DNA from: Lycorma delicatula
Taxonomy: Eukaryota > Arthropoda > Insecta > Hemiptera > Fulgoridae
Assembly: GCF_047948215.1 (NCBI RefSeq)
Contig: NC_134456.1
Coordinates: 204,515,036-204,579,035, forward strand
Length of the DNA stretch: 64,000 bases
Direction: 5' to 3'
The notes below the pieces were generated by a model. The model saw only the letters and a list, made by a program, of their open reading frames with translations. It did not search any database and was not told the origin of the DNA. Every line of letters starts with the position of its first letter. Position 1 is the first letter of the stretch. Below are positions 8,930 to 20,900 of the stretch, in pieces. A program made the translations under genes and the position numbers.

Positions 8930-11900
8930 GTAAACTACTCCATCAATTAAAATCTTAAGTGCATATAATAAATTAAGTTTTTTTTTAAATTAAAATTAAA
9001 CATGTTTTAGTTTATTAAAAGTATATAACAAATTAAAAGTAAAAATAACATAAATAAAATTTCCATGTTAAATAAATAACACATTGGCTAACAAATGCAT
9101 AGAACAAAAAGGACCCTAGGACTGTACCTATAGTAATTTTTTAAATTACTACGTAAAACAGAAAAAATTGATTTTGCAAAACACAATTTTTTAGGTTTGA
9201 CATATAACATATTTAAATTGTCAGTAAACAAATAAAATTTTGCTACAAAATTTGTAGAGAGTCTATGTCTAAGAAAATCTACATAAGTAATGTTAATTAA
9301 GCTCAAGAAATCTGACAAGTCAAATGTCAAATAACCAAAATCAAATCACATCAATTAACTGTCATTTAATTTTTGTCACAATTGATCAAGGGAATAGATA
9401 GACACAGACCTTATGAGTTCTTTATCTCAAAATTTCACTCAAGCAGTAGTTAAATTTCTACACATAATTTGAAGCCCCTTATTTTCACCCTTTTATGTGT
9501 ATCTTACTCAGATACACATAAAAGGGTGCGGCAAAAAACCTTTTTTTTTTCTTTTTGCAATTTCTGGACTCAAGTAAAAAAAAGCAAATGAAAAAAACAC
9601 CAACATTCTTATACTAATAAAATATTGTATTAAAATTAATTATATCTTTTATAATGTTAAATTACATCTTATTATTGTACTGTGTAAAGGTATATATATC
9701 TTTTTTCTTGTTCTAATCAGATTATTCCAATGCATTAGGATGTCACTTTGGTTATATATTTAGACAATTTCATTATAAAACTAATTCTTTTAACTTTTTT
9801 TATCATTGTTTTACTTGATATCTTCAGACTGGATTAACCAATTTTTATGAAATTTTGTACAGTTAATCAAGGACTATTAATACCATTTTAATCTTGTTAC
9901 AATTGGTCTAGGAAGTGGGAAATATAGCCACCAAGATCCCTAGAGATTTTCTTTTTTTGAGAATGAAGCCTAATTTTATACTTAAACTAGTGAATTAATT
10001 CTTTATGACTAATGAAAATCCTTTTATTGCTGACGGTCCCAATAATCTCTTCTGGAATCATGAAGTCTTGCTGTTAGTGAGAAAGCTTGTGTGCAACTAA
10101 GATAGCCATAGGTGCCACTATAACTTGTGGGTTTCTAAGGAGAGGCCAGCCTAAGGAATGATTCTTAAAAGGGTAGGTAGCAGTCCTTTCAGCAACTAGT
10201 GAAACTTTGCATTACTACTGTAGCCATTCATTAACTTTTTAAAATGATGTACAAATTACTATATAGTGGAGGAAGTTGGAAAAAATATTTCAAAAGATAG
10301 TTTAATGTACAGTATTTTTTTTGTAGATATTAAGAAAGGTAAGTAAAAACATTCTCAAAAGTATTTCTCACTACACCCTGCTACCTCGGAAAAATTGCAA
10401 ACAGAACATTTAAAAAAAAAAAATGTTCATACTAACCACAAGTTTATTTTAAGATCTGAGTTTGTAATGTGGTAATATTTACATTACAAATTCCCATAAT
10501 TACAATCTGACTCCTAATTACAATCGTCATATGTTTTTGGATGAAAGATGAATTTTGTACTATATGAAAAAATTTCAAGCCTGAATGGCATTCAAATAGA
10601 ATCTTTTGAATGAAAGGTAGAGACACTACCACAGAAGTCAGCAAATTTTAAATTTCTGATATTTAAAATAAAAATATTTCTATACTTAAAAATCAATTTT
10701 CATTTTGATGATTTAATTAACTGTAAAAGAAGAATTTCTATTTTTTATCAAATCTTTATAACGTATAGATGCATTTTCTTGCAGATGGAACTTAGTATTT
10801 GGCATGCCAAATTCAGTTTCAGAGAAATATACTTCTCCCACTCTTGGATGTAGCTTATGTAGATATATAAATATTTTTATTGAAAAAATAATAACTGAAC
10901 TATAATTACTGTTTTTAGATGGAAGGAATCAAAATCAGTGCTTTCAGCAGGATTCACACCAAACAAACTAAGGCATTTGGAAGAAGTTGTAAGATCAGTA
11001 TATGAAGATATGTCAGATTATTTAAATAAAAATAGTACAAGGAGTATAAAGGTATTTTAATATGTCTAATAAGTTTTTCCTTATGAATATGTACAATTAT
11101 CACTGTTTACAAGAATAAATTCAAAATGTGCAGAATATTATAACCAAATTTATTCTCAATGATTACAATGTACTGTATAATATACAAGTAAGCTTTATTT
11201 TTATACTCATTTTAATTTAGATTTATTAGGATTTGTTTGAGTAGCTAAAAAAATAATTCATCACCTCAATTCTGGCTTTTATTTCTACAAAATTCCATTT
11301 TAGAAACAGAGTTTTTCATGACCAAATTATTTAAAGAAAATTTTTCTGTTACCGACTTATTCAAAAAAAGTTTGAAAAATTATTAAATCCTCTAGTTCAT
11401 TCATCCAGACTTCTCACAATTTTTGAAATTATGGTTTCAAGAAATTTCTGTAATTGTATTAATAAAAATACTTTTTTTAAACTTTAAAAAGTTCATTCTT
11501 TAACCATCTAGTTCATCTGTAATAACCAACCTTAGACCAACCACTAGACCTGTCATCGTAAATCAGCTGATTTCGAAGTTATGAGTTCTGAGGTTCAAAT
11601 CCTAGTTTACTAGGACTTGAACCTCAGTTCAATGGCAGTTTATATGGCAGTTACTTTTATATGGATTTGAATACTAGATCGTGAATACCAATGTTTTTTG
11701 GCGATTGGTTTCAATTATCACACACGAATGGTTGAATTGAGACTGTACAAGACTGCACTTTACAATCATTCATATTGTCCTCATTCATCCTCGGAGGTAA
11801 TATCTTACAGTGGTTCCAGAGAATAAACAAAAAAGAGAGAGAGAGTGCATCTATGATAGTATATTTTAATGCTTTAATCCTGGTTAAATAAAAACCTATA

Positions 11901-14900
11901 AATCTATTCCAGAAAAATATTTATAAGTATGTAACATCTTAATTTTTTAATTAAAAAAAATTGTTTCTCTTGGATAATTCAATAACTATAAGTATTGTTA
12001 TATATAATATACAAGCACAGTTTTTTCCACATTCTACATCAAATTTTGATAATTGTAGAAATAATAATCTTCATTTATTTTTGACATAATTTTGTTACTT
12101 ATATTCCTGTGCACAGTAGAGTGATAACTTGAAATAGACTAACTTTGAAGTGAGTAAATACCTAATATTTATCAACTCATTTATTATGCACATTCACTAC
12201 TTCTTATTTATTTGTTCAATACTTGTTATGTGGCGTATGTTATGCGGTGTTGCATCATCAATTTAATATACCCAGCAGCATTCGTGATATCTTGGGCAAT
12301 GATGGCAGGGTTTTGGAACGAATGTTTCTCTTTTTGCATAGTACTGGGTTACTGCAAAGGATTTAATATACTTATATATGTTTTTTTGTAAAGAGAGTTT
12401 TTTAATAATTTTAACCTTTATTTTCGATTTGATTTTTTAATTCTATGTGTTTAATTTTACTACCCGCGGGGGGGGGGGGGGATTTTTGCACAACCCATCA
12501 GAGTTAGGTAAGTTTTTATACTTTCTTAATTCAATTATTTTATGTTTAATATTTTATCAAATTTGTCTGTGATAGTAGTTTTGGGTTTTATTTTACCTTC
12601 TTTGCTTGTTTTAGTAAATTTTTATTATATGATTAATATTATGTTTACACCTTGTATAGCTTATTATTTTGGAGTTATATTACCCTTTTAATAATAACTT
12701 CCGGGCGATGATAACGCCCAAGCGTTTTTTCCCCACAAACAACCAAAAAAAATAAAAAATAAATACATGTTACATAATGTTCACTTTTGCATTATTTGTA
12801 TATTATACAATTTTTACAGTTATTTCATAATAAATACATCTGAATAATAATAACTGTATAATAAATTATAAATGTAATAAGTGTACAAACAGTTTCTAAT
12901 GTGTAAAAATAATTTGAAAGTGAAAATTAATTTTTGTTAGCTGACAACTTTTAGTTTGTTTTACACAAGTCATATTTTTGAATTAAAACATATTTTTCTT
13001 AATAATTTAATTCTTCTTAAAAACAATATACTATATTTTAATGATTACAACAATTAAAATTTTTATAAAGTTATGAAGTAGACTGGCAAAGAGAAATGCA
13101 CAAGATTGATGTGAAAAAAAAATTAAAATCTATGACTAATGGCTGTTTTAAAAAGGGCGCAACCCTAAGATTAAGAAGGTAGAAGTCACGCATAGATAAA
13201 TTTTATTTCTCTCTATGTGTCAGTTGGCAACACTGTACTCAAGGTTAGAAGCTTTTTTTCCTGTTTAGACTCCGGTAATTACCGTTCAGATAATACTTCA
13301 GAGGATGAATGAGGATGATGACATGTATGAGTGTAAGTGAAGTGTAGTCTTGTACACTCAGTCGACCATTTCTGAGATGTGTGGTTAATTGAAACCCAAC
13401 AACCAAAGAACACCGGTATCCACGACCTAGTCTTAAAATCCGTGTAAAAGTAATCCTAGTAAAGTCAGTTGCCTTTACTAGGATTTGAACGTTAGAACTC
13501 TCGACTTCGAAATGAGTTCATTTGCGAAGATGCGTTCACCACTATACCAACCCGGTGGGTTAAGATTAGCAGTTACTAGCAGTTGAAATGTCCTTATCAA
13601 ATAGTGCTATACCAGTATAAATTCGTCTCTATTGTGTTAACTATGTCGTTTTCCAAGGACGAACGTATGTTTATTATTGAGACTTATTGCGCGTACAAAT
13701 CTTATGAACGAGTGAAAGACGAAATTCGGATAAAATTTCCCAATTCTTCAGTTCCTAATAAGTCAACAATACCGCGTTTGATTAATAAATTTTGTGAGAC
13801 TGGGAGTGTACATGATCGGAAAAGCACAGGTCGACCATCACTGTTAATAGTAGAAGTTCTCAAGAATATGAAAGAATGTGTGACTAGCTTATCCAGAAAA
13901 TCGCTCAGAAAGTTATCTTCACAGGGTGAGGTTTCAGGACTACTAAAAAATTACAATCGCATCGGTTTCGTTCAAGACTGAAAGAAGTAGACCACGGATA
14001 ACGTTTACAGTATTGTCGTTGGTTTCATTCTCTTGTTGAAATTTTGGATCGTGTTTATTTCAGCGAGGAGGCATGGTTTCATTTGGATGGCTACATTAAC
14101 AGCCAAAACTGTCGAATACAGGCGCTGAAAATCCTCACGCGTCTGATGAACGCCCATTACACGCACGTAAAATTGGTGTTTAGTGTGCGATCTCCTGGCG
14201 TCGTGTAATAGGGCTTCTATTTTCTGACAAATTTGTAGACGGTGTGGTTTATCACAATTTAATCGAACAGTTTATTGCTATGTTAGATTTACCCGAACGA
14301 AAATGTTGATTCCAGCCGAATAACTCAAAGTGTCATACCGCTAATGAAACGCTGGTTATATTAGGGGAATTTTTTGGCCATAGTTTGATATCAGAAGGGT
14401 TGTGGCCTCCAAGATCCCCAGACAGCAGTTGACCCTTTAGGGATATTTAAAAAGTATAGTTTTTGAAAACAATTCTGATACACTTGACGAATTGGGCTAA
14501 CATTGAAAGTGAGATTTCAAACATTACTGAGCAAACATTACAAAAAGTGGCTGCAAATGTTATGAAACGTGTACGAACTTGTATCGGGATCACAGGAAAT
14601 TATTTTGAACATCTATTATAAAGTTATTAAAGATAATTTGAATGTTGTTGTTTAATATCTTGTTAAGTTACATTTTTGTAATACATTCACGTTGTCCTTT
14701 TTGAAACATTCGTTATATGGCCTTTTCATTTGTTAAACAATCATTTCAAAAGTCACTGAGTAATTAATTAAATATAAATTTTTAAACAAACCATTAAAAA
14801 AATTGCCATTTTATATTTATAAAGGAAGAACTATGAAGTAAAATCAAACACAAAGAATTACAATCTATATAATTAATCTATCTCTACCCTCACTGGCCAT

Positions 14901-17900
14901 CCCTTACATGAAGTAGTTTAAGGCAACATTTATCTTCCATTCATTAAAAAGAGATGACTTATTCTGTTACCTCAAGAAAGACTAGGTAAAAAGAAATTTT
15001 ACATGTCTCAGAAATATGTTTAATCAATCAAAATTAGTCAAGATAAATAATTAATTTTCTAATTACAGATAAACCATTTCAAAAATGATAGAGAAAAAAA
15101 ACATTCTAAAAAATTAGATATTGGTTAACCTTCTTCTTTTTCCTGTTTAGCCTCCGGTAACTACCGTTTAGATAATACTTCAGAGGATGAATGAGGAGAT
15201 GAAATGTATGAGTGTAAATGAAGTGTAGTCTTGTACATTCTCAGTTCGACCCCAATCCTGAGATGTGTGGTTAATTGAAACCCATCCACCAAAGAACACC
15301 GGTATCCACGATCTAGCATTCAAATCCATGTAAAAATAACTGGCTTTGCTAGGACTTGAACGCTGGAACTCTCGGCTTCCAAATCAGCTGATTTGGGAAG
15401 ACACATTCACCACTAGACCAACCCGGTGGGTTAGATATTGGTTACCTATCATTGTTCAACAACACATTTTCACAGTTAATGATGATAAAATAATTTCCCC
15501 AATTAAATAATCTGTGTTTGTTATGTCCATGTTTTACAGTTTGTTTCTAATAAATTTATTTTAGAACAGTTTCCAAACAATGTTGGGCTTGAGCTGACTT
15601 CTTCTCTGGTCTTCTATATTTATAATGATCTCATTTACTATTAACTTTGTACGTTCTCTAAAAACTCCCACATTTATTAAACTATTATTTATACAATTAA
15701 AACATTATGTATCGTATTAAATATAAATAATCTACATTCAGAAAAGGTCAATGCCAGGAAGAGTTTTAAATTAAAACTGTAAAATGTCCATTATAAAGAA
15801 ATTATAAATTACAGCAGTCCAAATTAAAGTTGTTTCTAGCAAGATGAAATTTAGACATCATTTAATATTAAATGGCTCAATTATTAAGTAAGTTGTTTCA
15901 CTTATAAAAATTTAGAGTTAAAATTAAATATTAATAACCATCATTTATTGATTCACTAATGGGTTTGTACATAGTATATCTGTTTAGGTACATGAAATGA
16001 CTTCTAAATTCACATGTGAAGTGGTGGCAACTTGGGGATGGGGCATTCATGCAGATGGTTTTTCTGAAAATTCAATGATTAAAAATATATTTGACAATTT
16101 TAAAATTCACTCTCTGCATAACTTTATAATGAATCTTTGGATTCTTTGGCCAGCTGTGGGTAAACTCTTTAAAGTAAGGTAAGCAGCTGATTTATTAAAT
16201 ATTTAATTTGCTGAGGTGTCTCTGGATGGTCATTGAACCTTGTTCCTAGCTGATTACCAATCATTAGTCAATGAATGGTGGATATATAACTAATTTGTTG
16301 AACCTATTTTTATCATATCATTGTAGAGATCATTTTTTTGATGTTTTATTATTTCTTCTTAAAGAAAAATAAATATTATCATACAAATGCAAGAAAAAAA
16401 TTATTTTTTCCCAAGAGCTATATTATGAGGTAGAGAACAGCTTTTTCCTTCATATTTAAGACACATTTGAGTGTTTTGTCAGTATTGCCTTGAGTAACAG
16501 CAACTGACCACCCTGATGAAAGTCAAACCATGTTATGAACTGAAGACATACACAGTTAAACTAAAATTTTTTACATCTAGTTCTATGTAAAACTGATTTT
16601 TTTTTCTTATTCTATAGCCTTCTGATTTTTTAGCTTCACTTTACATCCTTAGAAAGATGCAGAAGCCAGTTTGATGCAGAAACCTAATTAGAATTTATGC
16701 CTAAGGGCATATATTCTGATATAATCTATGTCTAGATAACCCAAATACTTTTGGAGGTCCTCAAATTTCAAGAGTAAATTTCTTCACCACCATGCTAAAG
16801 TAACAAGCATAAAAAATCACATTTTTCAGTTTGTCAGTTTACAACTAATCTGAACGTCCTGCATCTTGTGGTAAATTATCCAATGCATATCTCTTTTAGG
16901 AAGGCTAGTTTAAACGTTTTCACTTTTACGAATATGCATTCCTGTATAAAAGTTTACATTGAAACTGTTTTTTTAGCGCTCCTGAAAAGTTGAGTTTTTC
17001 ACATTCATTACTTTAGCATGGTGGGGACGATATCTAATGAATTACTGGCAAATCTACACAATATTCTTGTGGAAGTCATTATGCAAAATAATTTATGAAT
17101 ATAACTTATCCAGTCATAAAAGTGATAATCTTCCCATGACTTTGCCTATGTTACCCATGAAGATATCTAGGGAGATCTTCAGTGAGTCATTTAATTTAAT
17201 TAAATTATGAATGCAACTGGTATAGAGATCAAAACAATTGCTAATTGTTAAAAACTGAAAAATTTAATTTAATTTAATTTCTTAAGACACCCATCAATTG
17301 AGTATTAAGGTCATACCAACTAAGCAGTTGGCTTTGGCTCCAATAAATCTTTTAATTAATCTTTTTAGCCAGAGACATTTTCTACCCACAATCTTTTTTA
17401 GTATTCAGATACCCATTTCAGTTAAAGTTTTATTAGAGAACGATCACTGAAAGGTTATTTATTTAGCCTTTCTTACATTTTTATCATAAATGTTTTGAAT
17501 AGTTTTCTTTCTTACCACTGCATTTCACTGCATTAAAAAAATACCTAACTTTGTGATTTTCCAATTCAAGATCCTTGTTTTGGATTGTAGATGATCAAGA
17601 AGTTTCTAGTAAGTTTTTTTAGAACTTCTGTCTAGAAATTGTACAAATTATCCAAATAGTGGTTAAACTAACCATTGGAAAAGCCAAGCTTTCAGCTTCT
17701 CTAATGTGTTTTTAAATGCTTGTTATCAGAATAGTTGGAATATTTTATGTTTCTGTAAAACTGTTAATCTTCTTTTTACACTAGTGATTCAAACATTTAA
17801 ATAATTTACTTAACAGTGTTAAAATTAGGGTGTTAATGAAGAGAATCTAAATGAAAAATCAACAACTGCATTTACATTTACGATTCCATTTTTAACAATT

Positions 17901-20900
17901 AGCAATTGTTTTAATCTCTATAACGGTTGCATTCATAATATTGATTGCAGGTTGAATGTACCATTTGAGATAATCAGAGAAAAAAATGCTGATCATGTAA
18001 AATAATTTTCCTCATGTTAAATCAAGAATTTAATATTTGAGTTATGTTTCACTGCTACTTATATTTAACTAGTCATAATGAATATGAATTATGAGAAATA
18101 TTTTAAAGTAGGTGAAATAAATAACTAGTTTTTTAAGCATTAGCTACTGCACAATTTTGTATCAAACATCAAGTAAAAAAATTAATAAATAAATTTAAAA
18201 AATATAATGGGGTTAACTTTTTCTATTTGATTTTGTTATCTGTACTATCATATTAATACTGTTAAGTACTTGGAATTCTTTCGTATGGTTGAATATCAAT
18301 ATTATTGTTAATGAAACTCTACTTAGCAGCAGGTAGATGTAAATATTGTATTATAATCATTTATTAAAGACCAGTTTGTTTGGGCACTAATTAAATGTAG
18401 AAATAAGTAAATTACATACGATAATATGTTGTAACTACAAATCCACTCACAGTGATTCACAGAGACAAAAATTCCACTGTAACAGCTGTGACTTCAATAA
18501 GACTGTGCTGATGTTAAGCACTACTACTGACATTATTATTGAATTTGGTGGATTAATGTTGATTAAATTATGGTTTGCATAAGAATAAAATTTAAAAAAA
18601 TGTTGTATTTACAAATTCTATTATAAAGCGATGAACCGTCAAATACATTATATATTCACTTTAAAAATTAAATTATCACACTGCTATAAGCTAATGAATA
18701 GCTAATACATACATTCCTTTATTAATTTAATTTAATTGTATTTTTTTTTTAAATGTTTATATTTTGAAATGTTTAGGGAAAAATATATTTATTATAAACA
18801 ATTTTTCAGATTTTTCTCCAAAGAATTAAATAGCTCACTGTTAAGAATAACTGAGCAAGCAATAAAAAATGCTGAACAAAATAAAAATTCTCAGTCTTGT
18901 TTACTTCAGACAATTTTGCATATGAGGGATAAATATAGGAACAATGGAAAAGGTAATGTTAAAATAAATATAACAAACAAATAAGAATTGAATTTTATGA
19001 TTTCATTATAGTTAAATAATTTACCATAATTTTAAATAGTTAAAAATGCTTTCAATACCTTTTCTTCTTCAATAAATAGACAAGGTGTAGACGTTTCATA
19101 ATCTAACTGCATATAATATTATAACTTTTTATTCCCCCAAAATACATCTGAGGCATAAATAAGATGTCCAAGCTGAGAAATGAGAAATTTCAGTTCAAGA
19201 GGCCCTTGTTAGGGTTTTCCCTAACAAGTACGTAACTCAGTTTCTTACCAGTCATGGGGGCCTTCAGGAGTAGACTGGCTGGGTTTGGCCTGGTGGATTC
19301 GGGTCTGTGCCCACATTGTGGGGAGCAGGACGATGCCTTCCATGTGTTGTATGAGAGTACCAAATACAATCTGTAGTGCAGTAATTTGTCGACTGGTTAC
19401 CATCAGAGCAACGCTTAACATCAGTCAAAACTGGAAGGACCAGGCTGAATGGTCAGTGCTTGCAGAATTTTTGTACTATTTGGCTAGGGAATGGATTGCA
19501 GAGGGAATCTAGGGTACTGCTTGGTCTTGTCCCTGCATACTTTGTTTTGTTATGATTTCTTGTTAGTGTTGTTTTTGTTTTGTTAGTGTTATATCAGTTT
19601 TGGTTGTTTTGTTATTAGTTTTATTTTCATGTTTCTGTTTTTGTATTTTTCTGAGTTTGTGTTGCATGTGAACTCTCTTTACCTTTCAAGTAGGTAGGTG
19701 ATTCAAGTCCCTTCAACGATTATAGTTTTCAGTCTTGCTTGAAACTGGTGATGTGTTTTGTTAATTTTAGTAATCATTACACCGATGGGAATGTCGCTTG
19801 TGGCATTTGCATCTGTTGGATCCTGGACCAAGGCAACTGAGAGATGTCATATGCTGAGGTTTATAAGATGACTTCCAGTAAGCCCATCAGGGTTAGGTAT
19901 GGAGGGGGTGGTTGGAGGGTGTCTTCCCCTAGAGGATCAAGATGAGCTTGTAGAATATGGATGTGGGTGTCTGAATGTCATGTTACTTGTTTGAAGAATT
20001 ATACTCTAATGTTTTTCTTTGTGATGTGATTATATTGTTTTGTATTTATTCTTATATCAGGTTTGTATTGTTTATTTAAAACAGTCCTTTAGCTTATTTG
20101 TTTTTTATGCTTGAATTGCATTAATTGACCAGATTGACCATGGCTTAAAAATCCAAGGTTATTTCCAAAATAATAATCTTAACTGAAAAAGAGCCACCTT
20201 ACAAAGATATGTTTTCTCAATAATAGGACAGACTGTTTCGAAGAGGTATGGAATAAAGTTAAAATGGAATCTGGTAAATCATTCTACCACCAGGTTTCAG
20301 GTTACCTGATGATGGAGAAAAGCTTCTTGACTATATTAATCCAACTGTCTTTGGACATAGCTGAGAAGTTTGCGAATTACTATGAAGCTGATGATAAGTG
20401 CAACGATGATAATACTAAGCATAAAGATGCAACTGAAAATGATATATCATTTCATATTAAGAATTATTTGTTATAATAAAGATTTTACTGAAGAGGAACT
20501 TAATTACGCTCTGAGTGAAACAGCAGTTGGTCCAGACACAAGACAACATTCGATATGAAATGATCAAAATGCTAAATGTCACTCCATGGAAGAAAATACC
20601 GGAGCTTTTAAAAAAAATTTGGGTTTCTAGTACATATCCACAATTGTGGAAAAAAGCAATTATAGTTCCTATTTTAAAAAAAGGGAAAAAATCCTTTGTA
20701 CGCACAAAGCTACCATCTCGTCTTGAGCTACCCCTAAAATTTATCCTAATTTAATACAAAAAAAAAACAATGGTTCAAAATAGATGAAAATAAACTTAAA
20801 AGCTAACAATTTAAAGCATCAAAACCAGAATATAAAGCTACCCCTAACATTTATCCCAATTTAATACAAAAAAAAACAATGGTTCAAAATAGATGAAAAT

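Noticed and set aside
18736..18809. Upstream ATG extending P450 exon D
   Set aside because: An acceptor at 18809 restores the phase from exon C and the upstream residues do not match P450s.
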